DNA from: Paracoccus sediminicola
GTDB taxonomy: Bacteria; Pseudomonadota; Alphaproteobacteria; Rhodobacterales; Rhodobacteraceae
Assembly (NCBI RefSeq): GCF_027912835.1
Contig: NZ_CP115768.1
Span: 682,001-746,000 of the forward strand
Direction of reading: 5' to 3'
DNA length: 64,000 nucleotides
The number at the start of each line of letters is the position of its first letter. The stretch's first letter is position 1. The notes under the pieces are model-generated. The model worked only from the letters and a program-made list of their open reading frames with translations. It did not search any database and had not been told where the DNA came from. Below, in pieces: positions 43,722 to 51,964 of the stretch. Both the position numbers and the translations under genes were made by a program.

Positions 43722-44897
43722 ATGGCGTTTCGTTTGTTTTCCCGGCAGGCAGAGGCCGCGCCGGTGATCGAGAAAAAGGCGAGTGCGGCGGGGCGGGTGG
43801 CCTCGGTGGCGGCGGCGGGGCGCGTGGTCTGGTCGGCGCGCGATACCGGCACGCTGACCCGGGGCGGGTTCATCGGCAATCCGGTCGGGTTCCGTGCGGT
43901 GCGGCTGATCGCCGAGGCCGCCGCTGCCGTGCCGCTGATCTGCCAGGATGCCGAGCGGCGCTATGACACCCATCCGGTGCTGGAGCTGCTGCGGCGGCCC
44001 AATCCGGCGCAGGGAAGGGCCGAGCTGTTCGAGGCGCTGTTCGGGCAGATCCTGCTGAGCGGCAACGGCTATCTGGAGGCTGTCGGCACGGGCGAGGGGC
44101 TTCCGGCAGAGCTGCATGTACTGCGATCCGACCGGATGAGCGTGGTGCCCGGGGCGGATGGCTGGCCGGTGGCGTTCGACTATGCGGTGGGCGGTCGCAA
44201 GCATCGCTTCGACATGACCGGCAGCCCCGATCCGGTCTGCCATATCCGCAGTTTCCACCCCTGCGACGACCATTACGGGCTGTCTCCGTTACAGGCGGCG
44301 GCGGTGGCCGTGGATGTGCATAACAGCGCCTCGGCCTGGTCGAAGGCGCTGCTGGACAATGCGGCAAGGCCCTCGGGCGCGATCGTCTATAAGGGGCCGG
44401 ACGGGCAGGGGAACCTGTCGGCAGAACAATATGAGCGGCTGACCGTCGAGATGGAGACCCATCATCAGGGCGCGCGCAATGCCGGCCGGCCGATGCTGCT
44501 GGAGGGCGGGCTGGACTGGAAGCCGATGGGGTTCTCGCCCTCGGATATGGAGTTTCACCAGACCAAGCAGGCGGCGGCGCGCGAGATCGCGCAGGCCTTT
44601 GGGGTGCCGCCGATGCTGATCGGGATACCGGGGGATGCGACCTATGCCAATTACGCCGAGGCGCATCGGGCGTTTTACCGGCTGACGGTGCTGCCGCTGG
44701 TCAGCCGCGTGGCGGCCTCGGTCGCGTGGTTCCTGTCCGAGCATCTGGGGGCCGAGGTCGATCTACGGCCCGATCCGGATCAGATCCCGGCGCTGGCCGA
44801 AGAGCGCGACCAGCAATGGCGGCGGATCGGCGAGGTGTCTTTCCTGAGCGATCCGGAAAAGCGGGCCTTGTTGGGTCTGCCGCCGGTGGAGGGCTGA
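43722..44897 (+). CDS. GTA portal protein (g3), HK97 family
   Basis: Forms the ring at the head vertex through which DNA enters and leaves. 391 residues. The ATG at 43722 follows GGAGGCGAGG. HK97-portal blocks are NPVGFRAVRLIAEAAAAVPL, HPVLELLRRPNPAQGRAELFE, ILLSGNGYLEAV and AFGVPPMLIGIPGDATYANY. It starts the head and tail part of the operon after a 334-bp gap with a terminator-like hairpin. Confidence 0.93.
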   Translation: MAFRLFSRQAEAAPVIEKKASAAGRVASVAAAGRVVWSARDTGTLTRGGFIGNPVGFRAVRLIAEAAAAVPLICQDAERRYDTHPVLELLRRPNPAQGRAELFEALFGQILLSGNGYLEAVGTGEGLPAELHVLRSDRMSVVPGADGWPVAFDYAVGGRKHRFDMTGSPDPVCHIRSFHPCDDHYGLSPLQAAAVAVDVHNSASAWSKALLDNAARPSGAIVYKGPDGQGNLSAEQYERLTVEMETHHQGARNAGRPMLLEGGLDWKPMGFSPSDMEFHQTKQAAAREIAQAFGVPPMLIGIPGDATYANYAEAHRAFYRLTVLPLVSRVAASVAWFLSEHLGAEVDLRPDPDQIPALAEERDQQWRRIGEVSFLSDPEKRALLGLPPVEG

Positions 44898-44898
44898 G

Positions 44899-45129
44899 AT
44901 GGAGGGATCGCGCTTTGTCGAAAGTCTCGATCCGCATCATCTGCGCTTCGAGGCGCAGGAGCGGGTCATGGCGCTGCAATTCGGGGCCGTGGAAAAGCGG
45001 CTGGAGCGGATCGAGGCGCTGATCTCGGGGCTGGAGAAGCGGCTGTGGATGACGGTTTACGGCGTGGTGGCCGTGATCCTGACCCAGGCCGTGCAGTCTC
45101 TGATCGAATTTGCATCGAATGGAGGGTGA
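44899..45129 (+). CDS. GTA g3.5-like small membrane protein
   Basis: A 76-residue protein between portal and protease, the position of RcGTA g3.5. The N-terminal half is amphipathic (LQFGAVEKRLERIEALISGL) and the C-terminal half is one membrane helix (WMTVYGVVAVILTQAVQSLI). The function is unknown. It starts 1 bp after the portal stop. Confidence 0.75.
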   Translation: MEGSRFVESLDPHHLRFEAQERVMALQFGAVEKRLERIEALISGLEKRLWMTVYGVVAVILTQAVQSLIEFASNGG

Positions 45130-45130
45130 T

Positions 45131-45655
45131 TTGGAGAGCTGTCTGGAACTGAAATTCGCCGGTGGGCGGCCCGCGCTGCGCGATGGCGCGGTGATCGAGG
45201 GCTATGCCAGCCGGTTCGGCCTGCCTGATCAGGGCGGGGATATCGTCGCGCCCGGCGCCTTTGCTGCCTCGCTGGCGAAGCTGGCGGCACGGGGCGACAA
45301 GGTGCGGATGCTGTGGCAGCACGATCCGGCCCGGCCCATCGGCGTCTGGGAAGAGGTCCGCGAGGATGCGACGGGGCTGTTCGTGCGCGGCCGCCTGCTG
45401 GAGGGCGTGACGCTGGCGCAGGAGGCCGCGACGCTGATCGGGGCGGGTGCCATCGACGGGCTGTCGATTGGCTACCGCACCATCCGTGCCGAGAAGGACG
45501 GGCGCGGCCGCCGGGTGCTGCGCGAGGTCGAGCTGTGGGAGGTCTCGCTGGTGACCTTCCCGATGCTGCCCGAAGCCAAGCTGGGCGCGAAGGGCGAGCG
45601 GACCGAGGATATCGCCGCGGCGCTGATTGCCGCGACGGAGGCGCTGCGCGGCTGA
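45131..45655 (+). CDS. GTA prohead protease (g4), HK97 family (peptidase U35)
   Basis: Cleaves the capsid N-terminal scaffold during head maturation. About 174 residues from a TTG at 45131, which has a GGAGGG ribosome site five bases before it. An in-frame ATG at 45119 lacks one, so the true start is uncertain by four codons. Family marks are VIEGYASRFGLPDQGGDIVAPGAF, the catalytic His in VRMLWQHDPARPIG, and Ser in IDGLSIGYRTIRA. Just upstream of the capsid gene. Confidence 0.9.
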   Translation: MESCLELKFAGGRPALRDGAVIEGYASRFGLPDQGGDIVAPGAFAASLAKLAARGDKVRMLWQHDPARPIGVWEEVREDATGLFVRGRLLEGVTLAQEAATLIGAGAIDGLSIGYRTIRAEKDGRGRRVLREVELWEVSLVTFPMLPEAKLGAKGERTEDIAAALIAATEALRG

Positions 45656-45746
45656 GGCAGGCGCGGCGCGACAGGGGTTCGGGCGGTGCCGCGCGCATTG
45701 CCCGCACAAACGGGCCACGGGCCCGATCATCATCAAGGAGAGGCTG

Positions 45747-46910
45747 ATGACAGAGGTCACGACCGGGGCGCAAGGCGCGCCCGGCGAGATGAAGGATGCG
45801 CTTTTGGGTTTCGTCGAGGAACTCAAGGGCTTTCGCCAAAATATCGAGAAGAAACTGGACGCACAGGATCACCGCATGAGCATGTTAGACCGCAAGACCG
45901 CCTTCCGCGCGCGCAGCCCGCTTTCGACTGAGGTCGCTCCGGAGGTTCCGCATCAGAAGGCGTTCAACGCCTATCTGCGCCGTGGCGACGATGCCGGGCT
46001 GCGCGGGCTGGCGGTCGAGGAAAAAGCGATGAACACGACCAGCGATGGCGGCTTCCTCGCTGCGCCTCAGATGGCAGAGACCGTGCAGGCTGCGCTGTCC
46101 GGATCGGTCTCGCTGCGCGGCCTTTGCAATGTGGTGAGCATCGAGGCGGCGAGCTATGACGTGCTGGTCGATCGTGACGATCTGGCGACGGGCTGGGCGA
46201 GCGAGTCCGACACGATCGAAAGCTCGGCGTCGGGCGTCGAGCGGGTTTCGATCTCGCTGCATGAACTTTCGGCCATGCCGAAGGCAAGCCAGCGTCTTCT
46301 GGATGATGCCGCCTTTGATATCGAGGCCTGGCTTGCCGGGCGCATCGCCGAGAAATTCGCGCGCGCCGAGACCCATGCCTTCCTTCATGGCGACGGTCTG
46401 GACAAGCCTACGGGGCTGCTGAGCGGCGCCTTCGATGAGACGGGCGTTGGCGCGATCGACACGATCGGCGCGATGAAGACCGGCGTGTCGGGCGGGTTCG
46501 CGGAAGGCAAGGGTGCCGAGACGCTGATCGACCTGGTCTATGCGCTGCCCGCCGCGCATCGCGCCAATTCGAGCTTCGTCATGAGCTCGAAAACCGCGGC
46601 CGCGCTGCGCAAGCTGAGGGATGGGGACGGCCGCTTCATCTGGGCCGACAGCCTGGCGGCGGGCGAGCCGGCGCGGCTGCTGGGCTATCCGGTGATGACC
46701 TGCGAGGAGATGCCCGAGATCGCCGCCGATGCGCCTGCGCTGCTGTTCGGCGACTTCCGGGCCGCTTATACCATCGCCGAGCGTCCCGAGCTGCGGGTGC
46801 TGCGCGATCCGTTCTCGGCCAAGCCGCATGTGCTGTTCTACGCCACCAAGCGTGTCGGCGGCGGGCTGGTCGATGGCCGCGCCCTGAAGGTCCTGAAGTT
46901 CGGCGCCTGA
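45747..46910 (+). CDS. GTA major capsid protein (g5), HK97 fold
   Basis: Forms the GTA head. 387 residues. Residues 1-95 are a helical scaffold region (GFVEELKGFRQNIEKKLDAQ) expected to be removed by the protease. The rest is the HK97 core with KAMNTTSDGGFLAAPQMAET and the C-terminal PHVLFYATKRVGGGLVDGRA. The start at 45747 follows AAGGAGAGGCTG. The 146 bp before the next gene contain a GC hairpin (CCGGCC/GGCCGG) without a T run. Confidence 0.94.
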   Translation: MTEVTTGAQGAPGEMKDALLGFVEELKGFRQNIEKKLDAQDHRMSMLDRKTAFRARSPLSTEVAPEVPHQKAFNAYLRRGDDAGLRGLAVEEKAMNTTSDGGFLAAPQMAETVQAALSGSVSLRGLCNVVSIEAASYDVLVDRDDLATGWASESDTIESSASGVERVSISLHELSAMPKASQRLLDDAAFDIEAWLAGRIAEKFARAETHAFLHGDGLDKPTGLLSGAFDETGVGAIDTIGAMKTGVSGGFAEGKGAETLIDLVYALPAAHRANSSFVMSSKTAAALRKLRDGDGRFIWADSLAAGEPARLLGYPVMTCEEMPEIAADAPALLFGDFRAAYTIAERPELRVLRDPFSAKPHVLFYATKRVGGGLVDGRALKVLKFGA

Positions 46911-47056
46911 TCCCGATCGGGTTGCCGAGGGCCGCGCCGGGCGCCGGTCGAGCCGGCACAGCAACTGTCCGCGCACGCCCTCGGGCGGCGTGCCGGCGCG
47001 GCTTCTTTCCCTTGGAACAACCGGCCTTTCGGGCCGGCTCGGACGGGAGGTTCGGG

Positions 47057-47662
47057 ATGATACTTGTCGAAGAGACAACACCGGCGGATGCGGCGCTGCC
47101 GGTGGCCGGATTGCGGGCGCATCTGCGGCTCGGATCCGGTTTCGAGCTGCCGGAGACATCAGAGGAAGACCGGGCACTGGCCGGGTTTCTGCGCGCGGCG
47201 ATGCGTGCCGTCGAGGGCCGCACCGGCAAGGTGCTGCTGCGCCGCGATTACCGGATGGTGCTGGAAGACTGGCGAGACGCGTCCGGGCAGGCGCTTCCGC
47301 TGGCGCCGGTCAGCGCGGTGACGGGGCTTTCTATCGAGACGGCGGACGGTCAGGCGCGGGATCTGCCGGTGCAGGGCTGGCGGCTGGTCGAGGACATGAT
47401 GCGCCCGCTGATCCGCCCGCGTGGCGCGGCTCTGCCCGCGGTGCCGCGTGGCGGGCGCGTGGTGATCCGCTTCAGCGCCGGCTTCGCGGATCTATGGGAC
47501 GGCGTTCCGGCGGATCTGGCGCAGGCGGTGATGATGCTTGCGGCGCGCTATTACGAGGATCGCAGCGATGAGAGCGCGCGGCAGGCTTTGCCGCTGGGAG
47601 TCGCGGCTTTGATCGAGCGCTGGCGGGCGGTGCGTGTTCTGGCCGGACGGGGCGCGCGATGA
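47057..47662 (+). CDS. GTA head-tail adaptor (g6)
   Basis: Connects the portal to the stopper. 201 residues, with phage gp6-like connector pattern (AALPVAGLRAHLRLG, EDRALAGFLRAAMRAVEGRTG, DLAQAVMMLAARYYEDRSDES). The ATG at 47057 follows GGGAGG; upstream in-frame codons are intergenic-like. Its stop overlaps the next gene by 4 bp. Confidence 0.87.
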   Translation: MILVEETTPADAALPVAGLRAHLRLGSGFELPETSEEDRALAGFLRAAMRAVEGRTGKVLLRRDYRMVLEDWRDASGQALPLAPVSAVTGLSIETADGQARDLPVQGWRLVEDMMRPLIRPRGAALPAVPRGGRVVIRFSAGFADLWDGVPADLAQAVMMLAARYYEDRSDESARQALPLGVAALIERWRAVRVLAGRGAR

Positions 47663-47988
47663 GCGCCGCGCGGCTGAACGTGCCGCTGGTGCTGGAGGAA
47701 AAGCAGCGTCAGCCGGACGGAATGGGCGGGTATCGCGTCGCCTGGCGGGCTCTGGGCGTGGTTCATGCGGCGATGAAAAGCGGTGCCGGGCGATTGCGCG
47801 CAGCCGAGGCTGGCGCGGAAAGCGTGCTGCGCTGGGCGATCACGCTGCGCGCGCATCCCGCAGGCGATCCGCGCCGCCCGCTGCCCGGCCAGCGTCTGCG
47901 CATGGGCAGGCGGCTGTTTCACATCGAGGCAGTGGCCGAGGCGGACGAAGCCGGCCGCCATCTGCGAATCACGGCACAGGAGGAGTGA
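47659..47988 (+). CDS. GTA head-closure/stopper protein (g7)
   Basis: A 109-residue phage head-tail joining protein (SPP1 gp16-like family). The pattern LVLEEKQRQPDGMGGYRVAW followed by LRWAITLRAHPAGDPRRP and RLFHIEAVAEADEAGRHLRI is typical. It closes the head after DNA packaging. Overlaps g6 by 4 bp and ends 2 bp before g8. Confidence 0.85.
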   Translation: MSAARLNVPLVLEEKQRQPDGMGGYRVAWRALGVVHAAMKSGAGRLRAAEAGAESVLRWAITLRAHPAGDPRRPLPGQRLRMGRRLFHIEAVAEADEAGRHLRITAQEE

Positions 47989-47990
47989 GC

Positions 47991-48410
47991 ATGAGCTATC
48001 GCGCTTCGGCGGCGTTGCAGGGCGCCGTCTATGACTGCCTGCGCCGCGATCCGGGCGTTGCCGCGCATGTCGGCGATGCGGTCTTCGATGCGCTGCCCAT
48101 CGCGGCGCCGGGCGGGGTCTACGTCTCGCTCGGGCCCGAGGAGGTGACCGATCTTTCGGATAGCGGCGGGGCGGTGTCGCGACATGATTTCGTGGTCTCG
48201 GTGCTGGCCGGGAGCGATGAGGGCGCAGGGTTCCGCGCCGTGAAAGAGGCCGCCGTGGCGGTCAGCGCGGCGCTGGAAGGTGCCGCGCTTGCAACCGCGA
48301 CCGGCCATCTCGCCGGTCTGTGGTTTCTGCGTGCCCGCGCCAAGCGGGTGGAAAACGGCGCCGAACGGCGGGTCGATCTGACCTTCCGGTCGCTGATGGA
48401 TCTGGCCTGA
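47991..48410 (+). CDS. GTA tail terminator (g8), DUF3168 family
   Basis: Caps the tail tube at the head end. 139 residues. DUF3168-type pattern: LQGAVYDCLRRDPGVAAHV, YVSLGPEEVTDLSD and RVENGAERRVDLTFRSL. The ATG at 47991 follows ACAGGAGGAG; a longer frame upstream is only g7 in another frame. Confidence 0.86.
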   Translation: MSYRASAALQGAVYDCLRRDPGVAAHVGDAVFDALPIAAPGGVYVSLGPEEVTDLSDSGGAVSRHDFVVSVLAGSDEGAGFRAVKEAAVAVSAALEGAALATATGHLAGLWFLRARAKRVENGAERRVDLTFRSLMDLA

Positions 48411-48420
48411 GGAGAAGGAC

Positions 48421-48834
48421 ATGGCGGTTCAAAACGGACGCGATCTGCTGATCAAGATGGATATGACCGGGGCGGGCGAATTCGAGACCGTCGCCGGTCT
48501 GCGCGCCACCCGCATCGGCTTCAACGCCGAGACGGTGGATGTCACCAGCCTGGAAAGCGAGGGGCGCTGGCGCGAATTGCTGGGCGGGGCCGGGGTGCGC
48601 TCGGCCTCGGTCTCGGGCTCGGGCGTGTTCCGCGATGCGGCGAGCGACGGGCGCGCGCGGCAGGTGTTCTTCGACGCAGAGGTGACGCGCTGTCAGGTCA
48701 TCATCCCCGATTTCGGTATCGTGGAAGGCCCGTTCCAGATCACCGCGCTGGAATATGCCGGAAGCCATAACGGCGAGGCGAGCTATGAGATCGCGCTGGC
48801 CAGTGCCGGGGCGCTGAGCTTCGTGGCGCTGTGA
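48421..48834 (+). CDS. GTA tail tube / major tail protein (g9)
   Basis: Forms the tube of the tail. 137 residues with the TP901-1/GTA major tail pattern: MAVQNGRDLLIKMDMTGAGEF, RIGFNAETVDVTSLESEGRW and the C-terminal GEASYEIALASAGALSFVAL. The upstream ribosome site is GAGGAGAAGG. Its stop overlaps the next start by one base. Confidence 0.9.
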   Translation: MAVQNGRDLLIKMDMTGAGEFETVAGLRATRIGFNAETVDVTSLESEGRWRELLGGAGVRSASVSGSGVFRDAASDGRARQVFFDAEVTRCQVIIPDFGIVEGPFQITALEYAGSHNGEASYEIALASAGALSFVAL

Positions 48835-49148
48835 TGGCGAATCCCTGGCGCGGAGAGGTTGAGATCACGCTGGACGGCGTGGCTCATCGGGCGCGGCTCA
48901 CGCTGGGCGCGCTGGCCGAGCTGGAGGCCGAGCTGGACACTGGCGCGATGGTCGATCTGGCGGCGCGGTTCGAGGCGGGCCGGTTCTCGGCTGCCGATGT
49001 GATCGCGGTGGTCGTGGCCGGTCTGCGCGGCGGTGGCTGGACCGGGGACCGCGCGGCGTTGCTGGCCGCCGATGTGGCGGGCGGGCCGATCGGTGCGGCG
49101 CAGGCGGCCGCGCAGCTTTTGGCGCGGGCCTTTGCGGTGCCCGGATGA
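48834..49148 (+). CDS. GTA g10-like tail assembly chaperone
   Basis: A 104-residue protein of the GTA-gp10 tail assembly chaperone family. Patterns are RGEVEITLDGVAHRARLTLG and LAELEAELDTGAMVDLAARF. Such chaperones coat the tape measure during tail building and are absent from the final particle in phages. A GTG one codon earlier is a possible start. Overlaps g10.1 by 4 bp. Confidence 0.82.
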   Translation: MANPWRGEVEITLDGVAHRARLTLGALAELEAELDTGAMVDLAARFEAGRFSAADVIAVVVAGLRGGGWTGDRAALLAADVAGGPIGAAQAAAQLLARAFAVPG

Positions 49149-49480
49149 GCGGCATGGACTGGCCCGGGCTGATGCGGGCCGGGCTGGCCGGTCTGCGGCT
49201 GACGCCGGAGCAGTTCTGGGCGCTGACCCCGGCCGAGCTGGCGCTGATGCTGGGTGTCGATCCCGGCACGGCTCCGATGAGCCGCACCCGGCTGGAGGCG
49301 CTGGCGCGGCTCTGGCCGGATGGCAATCCGATCAAGGAGAACGACGATGACGGACAGGAACGGGCTGGAGCCGGGCGGGGCGACGCTGGGCCAGCAGATG
49401 GAGAAATCGGCGGATATGGCCTCGGGCCTCACGGCAGAGCTTGGCCGGATGCAGAAGACGATGTGGCTGACCGGGCGTGA
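49145..49480 (+). CDS. GTA g10.1-like tail assembly chaperone (read-through extended)
   Basis: The first ~65 residues match the small GTA chaperone family (MDWPGLMRAGLAGLRLTPEQ, then FWALTPAELALMLGVDPG and RTRLEALARLWPDG). In relatives the protein ends about there. Here the frame continues 46 more codons, overlapping the tape measure gene by 134 bp, in residues that look like out-of-frame tape measure coding. A lost stop codon is likely. The extension is probably translated but non-functional. Confidence 0.75.
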   Translation: MSGMDWPGLMRAGLAGLRLTPEQFWALTPAELALMLGVDPGTAPMSRTRLEALARLWPDGNPIKENDDDGQERAGAGRGDAGPADGEIGGYGLGPHGRAWPDAEDDVADRA

Positions 49481-50003
49481 GGTGGACAGCTTTGCCAGCG
49501 GCATCGGCTCGGGGCTGCGGCGCAGTTTCGATGGGCTGGTGCTGGACGGCATGAAGCTGAGCGATGCGCTGAAGGGCATCGCGCGCAGCATGGCCGACAC
49601 GGCCTATTCCATTGCCACGCGCCCGGTGCGCGATGCGGTGGCAGGGGCGCTGGCGAGCGGTGTGAACAACGTCGTTTCCGAAGTGGTGCCCTTCGCCGAT
49701 GGCGCCGCGTTTGCGCAGGGCCGGGTGACGGCCTTTGCCAAGGGGGGCGTCGTTTCGGCGCCGACCCGGTTCCCGATGCGCGGCGGCACCGGGCTGATGG
49801 GCGAGGCCGGGCCCGAGGCGATCATGCCTCTAAGCCGCGGTGCGGATGGGCGGCTTGGGGTTGCGGCCTCAGGCGGACAGGGCCGGCCGGTCAATGTCAG
49901 CATCACCGTCAACACGCCGGATGTTGCGGGTTTCGCCCGCAGCCAGGGCCAGATCGCCGCCCAGATGGGCCGGCTGCTGGCGCGCGGCCAACGCAATCTG
50001 TGA
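49347..50003 (+). CDS. GTA tape measure protein (g11), short
   Basis: Sets tail length. Only 218 residues, as in RcGTA, consistent with a short tail. The ATG at 49347 follows AAGGAG. The N-terminal half is helical (EVDSFASGIGSGLRRSFDGL). The middle has the glycine-rich stretch FAKGGVVSAPTRFPMRGG and GEAGPEAIMPLSRG, common in tape measure C termini. The first 134 bases overlap the extended g10.1 frame. Confidence 0.9.
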   Translation: MTDRNGLEPGGATLGQQMEKSADMASGLTAELGRMQKTMWLTGREVDSFASGIGSGLRRSFDGLVLDGMKLSDALKGIARSMADTAYSIATRPVRDAVAGALASGVNNVVSEVVPFADGAAFAQGRVTAFAKGGVVSAPTRFPMRGGTGLMGEAGPEAIMPLSRGADGRLGVAASGGQGRPVNVSITVNTPDVAGFARSQGQIAAQMGRLLARGQRNL

Positions 50004-50011
50004 GGCAAGCC

Positions 50012-50641
50012 ATGTTCCATGAGATCCGATTTCCGGCCAATCTTTCCTTTGGCTCGGTTGGCGGGCCCGAGCGGCGCACCGATATCGTTGCGCTCAGCAA
50101 CGGCCATGAAGAGCGCAACAGCCCCTGGGCGCATTCGCGGCGGCATTACGATGCCGGGCTGGGGCTGCGTTCGCTGGACGATATCGAGGCGCTGATCGCG
50201 TTTTTCGAGGCGCGCGGCGGGCAGATGCACGGGTTCCGCTGGAAGGACTGGGCGGATTACAAGAGCTGCGCGCCGAGCGCCGTGCCGGGTTTCCGCGACC
50301 AGTCGCTGGGGCACGGCGATGGCAGCGAGACGAGGTTTCAGCTGGTCAAGCGCTATGCCTCGGGCCCGGCGGCCTATCTGCGTCCGGTGCTGAAGCCGGT
50401 CGAAGGCTCGGTGCGCCTGGGGATCGGGGGCGAGAGGCAGCGGGAAGGGGTCGACTACACGGTCGATACGGCGACGGGACAGGTGCGCTTTGCGCTGCCG
50501 CCCCCGCCCGGTGCCGAGGTCACGGCAGGATTCGAGTTCGACGTGCCGGTGCGGTTCGATACGGACCGGATCGCGGTGTCGGTTGCCTCGTTTCAGGCCG
50601 GAGACATGCCTCAGGTTCCGGTGATCGAGGTGCGGCTATGA
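50012..50641 (+). CDS. GTA distal tail protein (g12), DUF2460 family
   Basis: A 209-residue baseplate protein joining the tube to the hub. DUF2460 marks: MFHEIRFPANLSFGSVGGPE, RRTDIVALSNGHEERNSPWA, FFEARGGQMHGFRWKDWADY and the C-terminal SVASFQAGDMPQVPVIEVRL. The ATG at 50012 is used rather than a GTG four codons earlier that overlaps g11. Overlaps g13 by 4 bp. Confidence 0.92.
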   Translation: MFHEIRFPANLSFGSVGGPERRTDIVALSNGHEERNSPWAHSRRHYDAGLGLRSLDDIEALIAFFEARGGQMHGFRWKDWADYKSCAPSAVPGFRDQSLGHGDGSETRFQLVKRYASGPAAYLRPVLKPVEGSVRLGIGGERQREGVDYTVDTATGQVRFALPPPPGAEVTAGFEFDVPVRFDTDRIAVSVASFQAGDMPQVPVIEVRL

Positions 50642-51528
50642 GCGCCGACAGCCGGACGACGACCATCGCGCGGGCCTGGGCGATCTCTCGCGCGGATGGG
50701 CTGGTGCTGGGGTTCACCGATCACGACCGGGCGTTGCACTTTGCCGGGATAGGCTTTCGCCCCGAGGCCGGGCTGACCGCGCAGGCCGTGGTCCAGGGTG
50801 CCGGTCTGTCGGTGGATAACAGCGAGGCAATCGGCGCGTTGAGCGATGCGGCCATATCCGAGGCGGATCTGATGGCCGGGCGCTGGGACGGGGCCGAGCT
50901 TCGGCAATGGGAGGTGGACTGGACCGATCCGGCGCAGCACAGGCTGGTGTTTCGCGGCCATCTGGGCGAGGTGAGCCGCGCGGGCGGCGCGTTCCGGGCC
51001 GAGCTGCGCGGGCTGTCCGAGGCGTTGAATCAGCCGGTGGGGCGGGTGTTTCATCCGCGGTGCAGTGCGGCATTGGGGGATGCGTGCTGCAAGGTCGATC
51101 TGACCCGCCCCGGGCTGAGCGCCGAGGCGCGGGTCGCAGAGGTGGCTGCTGCACGGCTGGTGGTCGAGGGGCTTGGCCTGCATCTCGACCGCTGGTTCGA
51201 ACGCGGCGCAGCGGTGATGCTGGATGGCGCCGCGAAAGGGCTGCGGGGGCAGGTCAAGAATGACCGCGCCCTGCCGGGCGGGCGGCGCGAGATCGAGCTG
51301 TGGGCCGCACCGGGCATCCAGCCCGAGCCGGGCGACCGGGTGAGGCTGATTGCGGGCTGCGACAAATCCGCCGGGACCTGCCGGGCGAAATTCGGCAATC
51401 TGCTGAATTTCCGCGGCTTTCCGCATCTGCCGCGCGAGGATTGGCTGATGGCGCCCGACGCTCCGCAACCGCGCCGCAAGCGCGGTTTCGACGATCTCGA
51501 CACGGCGCCGATCCATGCCGGGTCGTGA
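50638..51528 (+). CDS. GTA hub protein (g13), DUF2163 family
   Basis: A 296-residue baseplate hub protein. The N-terminal DUF2163 part contains RADGLVLGFTDHDRALHFAG. The C-terminal part has cysteines at about 142, 150, 151, 241 and 248 (HPRCSAALGDACC and GCDKSAGTCRAKFG), the layout that holds an iron-sulfur cluster in phage lambda gpL-type tail tip proteins. A similar cluster here is inferred. Its end overlaps g14 by 14 bp. Confidence 0.9.
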   Translation: MSADSRTTTIARAWAISRADGLVLGFTDHDRALHFAGIGFRPEAGLTAQAVVQGAGLSVDNSEAIGALSDAAISEADLMAGRWDGAELRQWEVDWTDPAQHRLVFRGHLGEVSRAGGAFRAELRGLSEALNQPVGRVFHPRCSAALGDACCKVDLTRPGLSAEARVAEVAAARLVVEGLGLHLDRWFERGAAVMLDGAAKGLRGQVKNDRALPGGRREIELWAAPGIQPEPGDRVRLIAGCDKSAGTCRAKFGNLLNFRGFPHLPREDWLMAPDAPQPRRKRGFDDLDTAPIHAGS

Positions 51529-51952
51529 GGCCGAGATCCTGCGCATCGCGCGCGCGTGGCTTGGCACGCCCTATCGCCACGGCGCGGCGATGCGCGGGGC
51601 GGGGACGGATTGTCTTGGGCTGATCCGCGGGGTCTGGCGAGAGCTATACGGGATCGAGGCCGAGATCCCGCCCGCCTACACGCCGGATTGGGGCGAATAC
51701 GATCCCGGCGAGCCGCTGCACGAGGCGGCGGCGCGGCATTTTCTCGCCGAGCCGGAGCCGCGTGACCGGATCGGGCAAGTGATTCTGTTCCGTATGCGGC
51801 GCGATGCGGCGGCGAAACATCTGGGGCTGGTATCCGCCATCGGGGCGGCCCCGGCCTTCATCCATGCCTATGAGCGTCACGGCGTTGTCGAAAGCCCGCT
51901 TTCGGCGCCGTGGCGGCAGCGGATCGCGGCGCGATTCCGCTTTCCCGACTGA
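51515..51952 (+). CDS. GTA cell-wall peptidase (g14), NlpC/P60 family
   Basis: A 145-residue NlpC/P60-type cysteine peptidase at the tail tip, expected to open the recipient's peptidoglycan. The catalytic Cys is in GAGTDCLGLIRGVWREL, and the His is probably in KHLGLVSAIG or FIHAYERHG. Overlaps the end of g13 and is followed after 12 bp by the megatron gene. Confidence 0.91.
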   Translation: MPGREAEILRIARAWLGTPYRHGAAMRGAGTDCLGLIRGVWRELYGIEAEIPPAYTPDWGEYDPGEPLHEAAARHFLAEPEPRDRIGQVILFRMRRDAAAKHLGLVSAIGAAPAFIHAYERHGVVESPLSAPWRQRIAARFRFPD

Positions 51953-51964
51953 GAGGAGAAACCT

